Source: an uncultured Oxalobacter sp. (GTDB lineage: Bacteria > Pseudomonadota > Gammaproteobacteria > Burkholderiales > Burkholderiaceae_D). Taken from it: a stretch of DNA of 7,283 nucleotides. The stretch covers positions 1 through 7,283 of the forward strand of contig CALGGD010000388.1 of the NCBI GenBank assembly GCA_937916185.1, given 5' to 3'. Positions within the stretch are counted from its first letter, which is position 1; each line of letters begins with the position of its first letter. Below, one piece after another: positions 1 through 6,674 of the stretch. Below the pieces are notes generated by a model. It ran no database searches, had not been told where the DNA came from, and worked only from the letters and a program-made list of their open reading frames with translations. A program made the position numbers and the translations under genes.

Positions 1-559
1 CCAGCAAAAGAGAAGTGGGTTTTAAATCAGGGGTCAATGCTCTGAAACGGAAGAATCCACGGGCACGGATTGCCTCCGCCGTCAGCAATGCGTGGCTGAT
101 ACATCCCAGCCTCAGACCGACAACCATGATGACAGGCAGTTTCAACTGCTCAGCCAGATCAGCGCTTGAGGCATCTTGGGAAAAGGGCACCAGGAACCCC
201 CCGACCCCCTCGACAATGACCGCTTCCGCCTTTTGGCGGATTTTCCGGTAACAATCGATAATATGGGAAACGTCAATCACCATGCCATCCTGCATTGCGG
301 AGAGATTCGGCGAAATGGGCGTACGGAGCAGATAGGGGCAGACAAGCCCTGTTGGCAGGGAAACATTGGCAGCAGAAACCAAGGCATCCACATCCCCGTT
401 GCGCAAAACCCCATCCACACTCACAGCACCAGCGGCGACAGGCTTCATTGCGGCAGTCCTGATGCCCCTGGCAACCAAAGCACGGATAATCACCGAGGAT
501 AATGTTGTTTTCCCGATTTCGGTATCTGTCCCCGTAATGAAATAAGCAGGCCCCGTCAT
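1..559 (-). CDS. bioD: ATP-dependent dethiobiotin synthetase BioD, C-terminus beyond window edge
   Basis: BioD closes the ureido ring of dethiobiotin from 7,8-diaminopelargonic acid, CO2 and ATP in the cytoplasm, the penultimate step of biotin synthesis. My translation gives 186 complete codons with no stop before the left edge; the family is usually about 220-240 residues. The P-loop GTDTEIGKTT is at residues 10-19, the conserved KPVAAG at 39-44, a VEGVGGF motif lies mid-protein, and the LGCISHALLTAEAI block follows. The ATG (557-559) overlaps the bioA stop as ATGA, so coupling to bioA is likely; a GGTGG stretch upstream is only a weak ribosome site. After the ARG that ends the LGCISHALLTAEAI helix, the last roughly 20 visible residues (starting FFRFRALTPD) do not match the usual G-L-x-L-A-G-W-x-A-N segment. 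This could be an in-frame insertion or a frameshift. The identity is secure from the N-terminal 165 residues; whether the gene is intact is not. Confidence 0.93.
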   Translation of the reverse strand, partial: MTGPAYFITGTDTEIGKTTLSSVIIRALVARGIRTAAMKPVAAGAVSVDGVLRNGDVDALVSAANVSLPTGLVCPYLLRTPISPNLSAMQDGMVIDVSHIIDCYRKIRQKAEAVIVEGVGGFLVPFSQDASSADLAEQLKLPVIMVVGLRLGCISHALLTAEAIRARGFFRFRALTPDLKPTSLLL

Positions 560-1911
560 ACACCCACCACTTCATTCAACACGGATTCCACCCTGTCAGC
601 CAGCCAGGCAGCCTCTTCCGTTGTCATCACATACGGCGGCATCAGATAGACGGTATTGCCAATGGGGCGCATCAGCACTTCATGCCTGAGCGCCGCCTGG
701 AAAAACCGGCGTGGGAATGTGACCTGCTTTTCCGCCCCCATGTCCACATCAAATGCCCAGATCATCCCCTTATTGCGGAAATGATGTACCTTGCGATGCT
801 GGCAGACCGGTTCCAACGCCTTGGTCATCACGCCAGACAGCTGCCGGTTACGGGCAATGACCTTATCCTTTTCAAACAGATCCAAGACCGCCAATGCCGC
901 ACGGCACGCCAACGGATTCCCGGTATAAGAATGGGAATGCAGGAATCCACGGGTCACATCATCGTCATAGAACGCCCGGTAAATGGCATCAGTCACCATG
1001 ACCAGCGACAAAGGCAGGAAACCGCCGGTAATCCCTTTGGAAAGGCACAGCAGGTCAGGACGGATATCAGCCTGGTCACAGGCAAAGAAAGAGCCGGTCC
1101 GCCCCATGCCAACCGCAATCTCATCGGCAATCATATGGACATGGTAACGGTCGCAGAGTTCCCGTACCCGCCTCAGATAGACGGGATGGTACATGATGAA
1201 GCCTGCCGCACACTGCACCAAGGGCTCAACGATAACGGCAGAGATCCTGTCAGCCTTTTCTTTCAGCAGGCCTTCAAGCCTGTCAGCCGCCCTGAGGGCG
1301 ACATCCTTATCCGTCTCCCCTGGTTCCGCCGAGCGCGGGTCAGGGGAAGGAACCAGATTGGCGTTACGGATAAGCGGGGCATAGGCATCCTTGAACAGGA
1401 CAACATCCGTCACAGACAACGCACCAATGGTTTCGCCATGGTAACTATGCTCCAGGCAGATGAACTCCTGTTTTTCCGGATACCCTGTGTTCTTCCAGAA
1501 ATGGAAGCTCATTTTCAAGGCAATCTCGATGGCGGAAGCGCCATCTGAACCAAAGAAACAGTGCCCTAACCTACCGCCCGTCAGGTCTGAAAGGCTTTCA
1601 GACAGTTCGACGACCGGTTCGTGGGTACAGCCTGCCAGCATTGCATGCTCAAGGGTATCCAGCTGTTCCTTCAACGCCTGACCGATATAAGGATTGGCAT
1701 GACCGAACAGATTGGTCCACCATGAACTGATGGCATCAAAATACCGTTTACCATCCTGGTCATAAAGCCAGACACCCTTGCCGCTTTTCACGGCAAGCAA
1801 CGGCAAAGTCTCATGGTGTTTCATCTGGGTACACGGATGCCAGACACTTTTCCGGCTCCTTGCCGCCCATTGTGCAGATGCGGCCGTCATATTTGAATCC
1901 TGGATTGTCAT
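556..1911 (-). CDS. bioA: Adenosylmethionine--8-amino-7-oxononanoate aminotransferase BioA
   Basis: BioA is a class III PLP aminotransferase that converts 8-amino-7-oxononanoate (KAPA) to 7,8-diaminopelargonate, classically with S-adenosylmethionine as amino donor. The 451-residue product is near full family length. Visible landmarks are VWHPCTQMK at 23-31, SSWW at 62-65 in the substrate pocket, HSYHGE at 155-160, the PLP-binding Asp263 in IADE, the Schiff-base lysine Lys292 in LSKGITGG, SHSYTGNPLAC at 326-336 and Arg415 in RPIGNTVYLMPPY. The HPCT form has Cys where E. coli BioA has Tyr17; from memory this variant is common in Pseudomonas and beta-proteobacteria, so I do not read it as loss of function. 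The start is uncertain. ATG 1911 lies 6 bases after the YchJ-gene stop with a weak AGG, while the in-frame ATG at 1890 has AGGA seven bases upstream and still keeps all conserved residues. The stop overlaps the bioD start by 4 bases. Confidence 0.96.
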   Translation of the reverse strand: MTIQDSNMTAASAQWAARSRKSVWHPCTQMKHHETLPLLAVKSGKGVWLYDQDGKRYFDAISSWWTNLFGHANPYIGQALKEQLDTLEHAMLAGCTHEPVVELSESLSDLTGGRLGHCFFGSDGASAIEIALKMSFHFWKNTGYPEKQEFICLEHSYHGETIGALSVTDVVLFKDAYAPLIRNANLVPSPDPRSAEPGETDKDVALRAADRLEGLLKEKADRISAVIVEPLVQCAAGFIMYHPVYLRRVRELCDRYHVHMIADEIAVGMGRTGSFFACDQADIRPDLLCLSKGITGGFLPLSLVMVTDAIYRAFYDDDVTRGFLHSHSYTGNPLACRAALAVLDLFEKDKVIARNRQLSGVMTKALEPVCQHRKVHHFRNKGMIWAFDVDMGAEKQVTFPRRFFQAALRHEVLMRPIGNTVYLMPPYVMTTEEAAWLADRVESVLNEVVGV

Positions 1912-1917
1912 GGCCTA

Positions 1918-2313
1918 TCAGAAAAAAGTCCCGTCAACATAATACCAATGACTGTCTTCCCTGATAAACAGACTGTTTTCATGCAGTTTCATCATTCTGC
2001 CGTTGCGTTTATAACTGGCAATGAATTCAACCGTTGCCCGGTTCCCCTGTTCCTGATGGCGGATGATTTTGAGTCCGACCCATTTAACAGGATCCTTCTT
2101 CTCGATGATGGTACCGGAAGGTCGGTTCTTTGCCAGCCAGGTTTCCCGCAGGTAACCTTCGTTGCCCAAGACAAAGGCACTGTAACGGGAACACATCAAT
2201 GCCAATGCTGTCGGTGCGGGAACCCTGCCTTCCAGATAAGGCGCACAGCATTCCTGAAAAGAAGAACCGCCGCACGGACATGCGGCTACTGTATTTCCTG
2301 CTTTTTTTGCCAT
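1918..2313 (-). CDS. YchJ-family protein with N-terminal SEC-C motif
   Basis: The 131-residue product has an N-terminal SEC-C type cluster with Cys12, Cys14, Cys22 and Cys23 (CPCGG...ECC), which in this family is expected to bind zinc. It is followed by the typical ALMCSRYSAFVLG segment (38-50) and an alpha/beta domain ending in WYYVDG (123-128). This matches the E. coli YchJ / UPF0225 layout, whose central domain is NTF2-like. Unlike E. coli YchJ, no second SEC-C motif follows at the C-terminus; the protein stops two residues after WYYVDGT. I know of no established function for the family. An in-frame TTG at 2322 would add three residues, but neither start has a convincing Shine-Dalgarno sequence; ATG 2313 is preferred. 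It sits 12 bases after dadA and 6 bases before bioA, so it is probably co-transcribed with both, which does not in itself reveal its job. Confidence 0.85.
   Translation of the reverse strand: MAKKAGNTVAACPCGGSSFQECCAPYLEGRVPAPTALALMCSRYSAFVLGNEGYLRETWLAKNRPSGTIIEKKDPVKWVGLKIIRHQEQGNRATVEFIASYKRNGRMMKLHENSLFIREDSHWYYVDGTFF
1939..1967 (-). promoter_or_regulatory. Possible internal promoter for bioAD
   Basis: On the minus strand TTATCA (1962-1967, 4 of 6 to the -35 consensus) is followed after 17 bases by TATTAT (1939-1944, 5 of 6 to the -10 consensus). Transcription would begin near 1932 and give bioA a leader of about 20 bases. The site lies inside the last codons of the upstream YchJ-family gene, where the WYY codons themselves create the AT-rich stretch, so chance is a real alternative. 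No BirA-type or BioR-type palindrome is visible around it. Confidence 0.25.
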
Positions 2314-2325
2314 GGCACGCAAAGG

Positions 2326-3597
2326 TTATTTCATTCCATAGAACTCAAAATCAACATCCGGCTTCTTGCCGGAAATGATTTCAGCAATGGAACGGCCGGA
2401 ACCGCAGCCCATTGTCCATCCCAATGTGCCATGCCCTGTATTCAGGTACAGGTTCTGGTAACGGGTCCTGCCGATGTAAGGAATGTTGGTCGGTGTCATC
2501 GGACGGAATCCTGTCCAGAAATGTGGCTGGCTGAAATCGCAGGCATCTGGGAACAGTTCTGATGTACGGCGGATCAATGCCTGGCAACGTTCCTCATTGA
2601 GTTCACGGCGGTAGCCGTTCATTTCAGCCGTACCGGCAACACGCAGACGGTTGCCAAGACGGGAAATGCACAGCTTGTACCCTGCATCAATCAGGGAAAT
2701 ATACGGTGCTTTGTCTGGATTGATGACAGGGAATGTCGCAGAATACCCTTTTGTCGGATAAATCATCAAGTCGATGCCCAACGGCTTCAGGAAAGGCGCG
2801 GAGAAACTGCCAAAAGAACAGACAAAAGCATCACTCTTCAGGATATCGAACTCACCGTTGTCCTTGATGATTTCCACGGCGGCGATACGGGCATCCTTAC
2901 CGGTTCCCTCCGTCAGCAGACGGGTCGCCTGCGTATTGAAACGGAACTCAACCCCCTGTTCCATCGCCTTTTTAGCCAATGCAACCGTGAACTCCCGGGA
3001 ATCGCCATGTTCATCATCAGGCGTGAAATCCCCGCCAACCAACCGGTCATAAACAGGTGCCAAGGCAGGTTCCAGACGGACAACCTCATCTTTCGTGATG
3101 GTGTTACGCGGACACCCCCATGAAGTCATCAGCTTTGCACCGGCTTTCGATGCCTCATAATCCGACTTGTCGGTGTAGAAATGCATGATGCCACGCCTGA
3201 GGTAGGTATATTCAATACCCGTCTCGTCACGCAGCTGGCGGAGCGTGCGCTTGCTGAAATCCGCCATCGCCATGCACTGACGGGTATTATGGGCTGTACG
3301 GCCGGGGGTGCATTCACGCAGGAAGCGGGCACCCCATTCCCATTGCAGCATCTCCGCCCGGAAACGGTACAGTAAAGGAGCATCTTCCTTGCCAAGCCAT
3401 TTCAGGATTTTCAGCGGCGCACCAGGATTGGACCAAGGCTCAGAATGGGAAACCGAAATCTGGGAAGCATTGCCGAAGGTGGTTTCCTGGGAAGCGCCAT
3501 TGCGCCGTTCAATGACGGTCACGTCATGCCCTTCCTGACGCAGGAACCATGCAGCGGTTGTCCCGGTAATCCCTGCCCCCAATACGGTTATTTTCAC
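2326..3597 (-). CDS. dadA: D-amino acid dehydrogenase (DadA, FAD-dependent)
   Basis: DadA oxidatively deaminates D-amino acids, chiefly D-alanine, to 2-oxo acids and ammonia, passing electrons to the respiratory chain from the inner face of the membrane. The 423-residue length is typical. The N-terminal Rossmann FAD site shows GAGITG at 7-12 and the ribose-binding Glu30 at the end of strand 2. FGNASQIS (41-48) and EPWSNPGAPLK (53-63) are DadA signatures, WTGFRPMTP is at 361-369, and the C-terminal FAD motif NTGHGTLGWTMGCGSG is at 386-401. The start is GTG (3595-3597), overlapping the upstream stop as GTGA, with a strong AAGGGAGG four bases upstream. There is no alanine racemase (dadX) next to it, unlike the dadAX operons of enterics and Pseudomonas. 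The sequence resembles Burkholderiales DadA. Other DAO-family oxidases are less likely because the match to DadA runs the full length. Confidence 0.94.
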   Translation of the reverse strand: MKITVLGAGITGTTAAWFLRQEGHDVTVIERRNGASQETTFGNASQISVSHSEPWSNPGAPLKILKWLGKEDAPLLYRFRAEMLQWEWGARFLRECTPGRTAHNTRQCMAMADFSKRTLRQLRDETGIEYTYLRRGIMHFYTDKSDYEASKAGAKLMTSWGCPRNTITKDEVVRLEPALAPVYDRLVGGDFTPDDEHGDSREFTVALAKKAMEQGVEFRFNTQATRLLTEGTGKDARIAAVEIIKDNGEFDILKSDAFVCSFGSFSAPFLKPLGIDLMIYPTKGYSATFPVINPDKAPYISLIDAGYKLCISRLGNRLRVAGTAEMNGYRRELNEERCQALIRRTSELFPDACDFSQPHFWTGFRPMTPTNIPYIGRTRYQNLYLNTGHGTLGWTMGCGSGRSIAEIISGKKPDVDFEFYGMK

Positions 3598-4058
3598 TGC
3601 GCCTCCCTTAAAAATCCGTTTTCCAGCCCGGCATCCAATCCTTCCTGACTGTCTGCTATTTTAAGACGATTGGCATCGGAAAAATATTCTTTTTGCCTCA
3701 GCCTCTGCAATTCATCTGAAACCGTATGTGTCACCACTACCTCCAGTGTGCTTTTCAGGTCGGAAGTGATTGCTTCTGACAGTGTACCAGTCACCTTCTG
3801 CAATGTCGCCGCCAGGTTCTGCTGGATGATTTCCTCAAGGATGAATCCGATACGCTCCTGCACCCGATCCATGATCCGCTGGGCAAGACGTTCTTCCAAT
3901 TCAGCCCAAGCCTGCTCATTCTGGGCAGAATCCACAATATCCGGCATCGTAGACAGAATCTCTGTCAGCAACGGATAATCTTCCCCGCCTTTTTCTGCTG
4001 GGACTGGAATCGGTTTGGTTTCGCTGGTGTCTGGCGTCATATCATTACTGGTCAACAT
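3594..4058 (-). CDS. Uncharacterised helical protein coupled to holC and dadA
   Basis: I do not recognise a function. With the ATG at 4058 the product is 154 residues; ATG 4064 (156 residues) and ATG 4040 (148 residues, just after the holC stop) are alternatives, and none has a clear ribosome site. The open frame continues upstream to 4241, but that part is antisense-free overlap with holC and is unlikely to be translated. The N-terminus is polar and probably disordered (rich in Thr, Pro, Glu), followed by DYPLLTEIL, then a long amphipathic helical stretch from AELEERLAQRIMDRVQERIG to the SDELQRLRQ segment that looks oligomeric or coiled-coil. There is no signal peptide or membrane span. The P-L-L-T-E motif recalls the I-P-V-L-T start of DUF2486-type proteins of Burkholderia, from memory and unverified. 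The gene overlaps holC by 14 bases and the dadA GTG by 4, so it is translationally embedded in the operon. Confidence 0.7.
   Translation of the reverse strand: MLTSNDMTPDTSETKPIPVPAEKGGEDYPLLTEILSTMPDIVDSAQNEQAWAELEERLAQRIMDRVQERIGFILEEIIQQNLAATLQKVTGTLSEAITSDLKSTLEVVVTHTVSDELQRLRQKEYFSDANRLKIADSQEGLDAGLENGFLREAQ
3602..3609 (-). promoter_or_regulatory. Strong ribosome binding site fixing the dadA GTG start
   Basis: The minus strand reads AAGGGAGG followed by CGCA and then GTG. This near-consensus Shine-Dalgarno sequence lies inside the end of the preceding gene and selects the GTG at 3597 as the dadA start. It suggests dadA is translated more strongly than simple coupling alone would allow. 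Confidence 0.7.
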
Positions 4059-4473
4059 TCTCATGGTGGAGTGCATACCCCCTGTCACGGTAATGCACAT
4101 ATCTTTTCCTGCCGGCATCCCTATCGACAGTATCCGTGGAAACCAATTCAAGCAGCCTGTCAAAACGGGCATAACTCGCAGGCACCGTTTTAGAAAGATT
4201 GACAAGAATCTGGCTTTCAGGCAGGTTCGCCTCGCCATCATCCGTCAGGATCACCCTTGACCGGGCTGCCAGCGGCGCGCCCAGGACAGCATGGGGCAGG
4301 AAATCAATATCCGAAAACGTCCACAACGCCTGGTCAAGCGCTGTAAGCTGCCTGCTGTCTTCAGTCAGGATGACAATGCTGATGTCAGACCCCTGCGTCA
4401 GGGCTTTGCGCACCCAACGGCAGGTATAGTTGATTTTATCTGCAATGTTTGTCCGGAACTCGATTTTGGTCAT
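4045..4473 (-). CDS. holC: DNA polymerase III chi subunit HolC
   Basis: Chi is the clamp-loader accessory subunit that pairs with psi and contacts single-strand binding protein during replication. The 142-residue product is a typical length. It begins MTKIEF, as chi proteins do with a short first strand, and carries LWTFSDIDFLPH at 50-61, the VNLSKTVP segment at 91-98, RFDRLLELV at 103-111 and the C-terminal GRKRYVHYRDRGY block at 121-133, all characteristic of the family. The ATG at 4473 has only a weak GGCGG upstream. The stop TAA lies inside the next gene. In many gamma- and beta-proteobacteria holC follows pepA and precedes valS; here it follows the prlC gene after an 84-base gap and precedes an unknown gene, so the usual neighbours are missing on both sides. 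A probable promoter lies directly upstream. Confidence 0.93.
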   Translation of the reverse strand: MTKIEFRTNIADKINYTCRWVRKALTQGSDISIVILTEDSRQLTALDQALWTFSDIDFLPHAVLGAPLAARSRVILTDDGEANLPESQILVNLSKTVPASYARFDRLLELVSTDTVDRDAGRKRYVHYRDRGYALHHENVDQ

Positions 4474-4494
4474 AGGATGAAGCCGCCAATGGGG

Positions 4495-4506
4495 AAACAG
4501 CTGTTT
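4495..4506. repeat. Perfect 12-base palindrome in the holC leader
   Basis: AAACAGCTGTTT is a perfect inverted repeat, 22-33 bases ahead of the holC start and downstream of the predicted transcription start. It is part of a looser symmetric arrangement: GGGGAAACAG at 4491-4500 can pair with CTGTTTTTCCCC at 4536-4547 apart from two extra Ts. The sequence CTGTTTTT also occurs as a direct repeat at 4501-4508 and 4536-4543. It could be a regulator site or a leader hairpin; no known operator is recognised. Confidence 0.4.
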
Positions 4507-4527
4507 TTATAATAGAAAGGCATGAGC

Positions 4528-4556
4528 ATTATGGTCTGTTTTTCCCCTGTTGGAAA
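4528..4556 (-). promoter_or_regulatory. Probable sigma70 promoter of the holC-bioD run
   Basis: On the minus strand TTTCCA (4551-4556, 4 of 6 to the -35 consensus) is followed after exactly 17 bases by CATAAT (4528-4533, 5 of 6 to the -10 consensus). It lies in the only gap of any size between prlC and the downstream genes, just after the prlC stop. Initiation near 4521 would give holC a leader of about 48 bases. A second -10-like TATTAT (4509-4514) lacks a matching -35. Confidence 0.45.
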
Positions 4557-4557
4557 G

Positions 4558-6615
4558 TCAGGATGCCAACCCGCTATGGCGGAGCAATGCATCAATCGTC
4601 GGACGGCGTCCCCGGAATGCCTCAAAGGACTCGATTGCTGGTCGGGAACCGCCTCTTGACAGGATTTCCGCAACCAGTTTTGCGCCCATTGAAGGCGACA
4701 CAGCCGTCCCTTCTTTTTCTGCTGCTTCCTCAAAAGCGCTGTAAACATCCGCAGAAAGCACTTCCGCCCACTTATAGCTGTAATAACCTGCCGAATACCC
4801 ACCAGCAAAGATATGGCTGAAGGCATTGAGGAAACGGTTGAACGGTGGCGGGATATTGACAGCAACCTGTCTGCGGACATCATCCAAGACATCACGCGCG
4901 GACTGTGTTCCCTCTGGATTGTAATCATCATGCAGATGCATATCAACCAGCGCAAACTCAACCTGGCGCAGCATACCCATCCCAGACTGGTAGTTCTTCG
5001 CCGCCAGCATCTTGTCGAACAGGGAACGGGGCAAAGCCCCGCCTGTCTGGACATGGGCACTCATCCCCTGGACCACATCCCATTCCCAACAGAAATTCTC
5101 CATGAACTGGGATGGCAGCTCGACAGCATCCCATTCCACGCCGGAAATGCCGGAAACCCCGAGGTCGTCGACCTGGGTCATCAGATGGTGCATGCCATGC
5201 CCGAATTCATGGAACAGCGTCTGGACTTCATCATGCCTGAACAGTGAAGGCTGCAAGACGCCATCTTTCATCATAGGCGCTGAAAAATTGCAGTTCAGAT
5301 ACGCAACCGGGGTCTGCAGCCCATCGGCAGTCATACGGCGGCTCCGGGCATCATCCATCCATGCCCCGCCCCGTTTCCCTTTCCTGGCATACAGGTCCAT
5401 ATAGAACTGGCCAATCAGCCTGCCGTCTTTTTCAATCCGGAAGAACTTCACATCCTGATGCCAGACCGGTGCCTGGTCGGGCTTGATGGTGATGCCGTAC
5501 AGCTTTGACACCAAGCCAAACAATCCATCAATAACCTTGTTTTCCGGAAAATACTGTTTCACTTCCTGTTCAGAAAACGCATACCGTTTCTGGCGGAGCT
5601 TTTCAGAAACATAAGCGAGGTCCCAAGCCTGCAGGTCATCCAGCCCCAATTCCGCAACAGCAAACGCTTTCAGCTCTGCCCAGTCTTTCTCTGCCGAAGG
5701 ACGTGCCCGTTCCGCCAGCTCTTCCAAGAAAGCAATGACCTCCTCAGGCGTATCCGCCATTTTCGGGACAAGGGAAACTTCAGCGAAATTCCGGTAACCC
5801 AGCAGTCCTGCTTCCTGTTTCCGCAATTTCAGCAGATCCTGGATGATCTGGGTATTGTCCCAATCAGGGTTTTCCCCCAGTTCAGAAGCACGGGTGCAGC
5901 TTGCCCGGTACATCTTTTCCCGCAGATCCCGGTTGTCCGCATACTGCATGACAGGCAAATAAGAAGGGAAATGCAAAGTGAATTTCCAACCGGCTTTCTG
6001 CTCCGCCTCAGCAGCAGAACGCGCCATCTGGCAGACATCTTCCAGCAGACCCGCCAGATCCTTACCGTCTGTTACCAACAGTTCAAAATGATTGGTCGCA
6101 TCAAGGACATTCTCGGCAAAGCGGGTGGAAAGCGTCGCCGTTTTTTCCTGAATGTCGGCAAAGGCCTTTTTCCTGTCATCCGGCAGTTCCGCACCACCCA
6201 AGCGGAAATCGCGCAACGTATTCTCAACCAACCGCTTACGGGCAGGAGAAAGAGCGTCAAATGATGGCGCATGACGGATTGCCTTGTATTTCTCAAACAA
6301 TGCCAGATTCTGGGACAGCGATGTCCAAAAGGCGGTGACCGCAGGGATATTCTCGTTGTAGGCAGCCCGCAGTTCAGGCGTGTCCACCACCGCACACAGA
6401 TGCCCGACAATACCCCACGCACGGTTCAGCTGTTCCGTACAGTCATCCAATGGGGTGACAAAACCTTCCCAACTGACTTCCGCCATGGGCTTTTCCAATT
6501 CCGCAACAACCTGACGGCAACGTTCAAGCAACTGGGTGATGGCTGGTGTGATATGTTCAGGACGGATTTCATCAAAACGGGGGAGTCCGCTGAAATCAAG
6601 CAAAGGGTTTTCCAT
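4558..6615 (-). CDS. prlC: Oligopeptidase A (M3 zinc metallopeptidase)
   Basis: This cytoplasmic endopeptidase degrades short peptides, including cleaved signal peptides and products of ATP-dependent proteases; the E. coli homologue is PrlC/OpdA. The 685-residue product is full length for the family. The zinc site is HEFGH at 469-473 (His469 and His473 as ligands, Glu470 as general base), with the third ligand Glu499 in EWDAVELPSQ, at the same spacing as in E. coli. The C-terminal substrate-binding block HIFAGGYSAGYYSYKWAEVL at 601-620 and the LSRGGS motif at 652-657 are intact, and there is no signal peptide. The N-terminus LLDFSGLPRFDEIRPEHITP is the standard opening. The ATG at 6615 is supported by GAAGGGAAG nine bases upstream. 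An intrinsic terminator separates it from folD, and I cannot place a convincing promoter in the roughly 30 bases left, so its transcription may depend on read-through. Confidence 0.97.
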   Translation of the reverse strand: MENPLLDFSGLPRFDEIRPEHITPAITQLLERCRQVVAELEKPMAEVSWEGFVTPLDDCTEQLNRAWGIVGHLCAVVDTPELRAAYNENIPAVTAFWTSLSQNLALFEKYKAIRHAPSFDALSPARKRLVENTLRDFRLGGAELPDDRKKAFADIQEKTATLSTRFAENVLDATNHFELLVTDGKDLAGLLEDVCQMARSAAEAEQKAGWKFTLHFPSYLPVMQYADNRDLREKMYRASCTRASELGENPDWDNTQIIQDLLKLRKQEAGLLGYRNFAEVSLVPKMADTPEEVIAFLEELAERARPSAEKDWAELKAFAVAELGLDDLQAWDLAYVSEKLRQKRYAFSEQEVKQYFPENKVIDGLFGLVSKLYGITIKPDQAPVWHQDVKFFRIEKDGRLIGQFYMDLYARKGKRGGAWMDDARSRRMTADGLQTPVAYLNCNFSAPMMKDGVLQPSLFRHDEVQTLFHEFGHGMHHLMTQVDDLGVSGISGVEWDAVELPSQFMENFCWEWDVVQGMSAHVQTGGALPRSLFDKMLAAKNYQSGMGMLRQVEFALVDMHLHDDYNPEGTQSARDVLDDVRRQVAVNIPPPFNRFLNAFSHIFAGGYSAGYYSYKWAEVLSADVYSAFEEAAEKEGTAVSPSMGAKLVAEILSRGGSRPAIESFEAFRGRRPTIDALLRHSGLAS

Positions 6616-6624
6616 GATACCAAT

Positions 6625-6633
6625 CTTCCCTTC
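6625..6633 (-). promoter_or_regulatory. Ribosome binding site of prlC
   Basis: The minus strand carries GAAGGGAAG, nine bases before the ATG at 6615. It is a purine-rich, near-consensus site that supports this start; no alternative in-frame start nearby has a comparable site. Confidence 0.55.
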
Positions 6634-6644
6634 CGGAAAAAACT

Positions 6645-6674
6645 CAAAAAAAGGGCACGCAGCTGCGTACCCTT
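6645..6674 (-). terminator. Rho-independent terminator of folD
   Basis: Fourteen bases past the folD stop the minus strand reads AAGGGTACGCAG directly followed by CTGCGTGCCCTT, a 12+12 inverted repeat whose only mismatch becomes a G-U wobble in RNA. The stem runs into seven consecutive Ts (6652 to 6646), and a second run of six Ts lies just beyond. The innermost bases would form the loop. The U-tract exists only on the minus-strand side, so the terminator acts on folD and not on anything coming from the left. Confidence 0.88.

Noticed and set aside
273..575. Cysteine- and glycine-rich 100-residue frame on the minus strand
   Set aside because: It is out of frame with bioD over the same bases; the bioD frame shows the P-loop and other family motifs, so the Cys-rich peptide is an artefact.
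682..1548. Long open frame of 288 codons on the plus strand
   Set aside because: It lies wholly antisense to bioA, whose protein is conserved end to end. The antisense translation resembles no family I know, and its openness follows from the codon bias of bioA.
1948..2562. Plus-strand open frame of 204 codons
   Set aside because: Antisense to the YchJ-family gene and the end of dadA, which both show family motifs; its apparent cysteine-rich content is a by-product of the opposite strand.
4059..4241. Upstream extension of the uncharacterised gene into holC (total 215 residues)
   Set aside because: The extra 61 residues overlap holC heavily, have no ribosome site at 4241, and are basic and low in plausibility compared with the acidic helical remainder; starts at 4064, 4058 or 4040 fit the operon spacing better.
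4501..4551. Spacer repeats as an intrinsic terminator of prlC
   Set aside because: The pairing arms are about 35 bases apart, interrupted, and lack a T-run following in the prlC direction.
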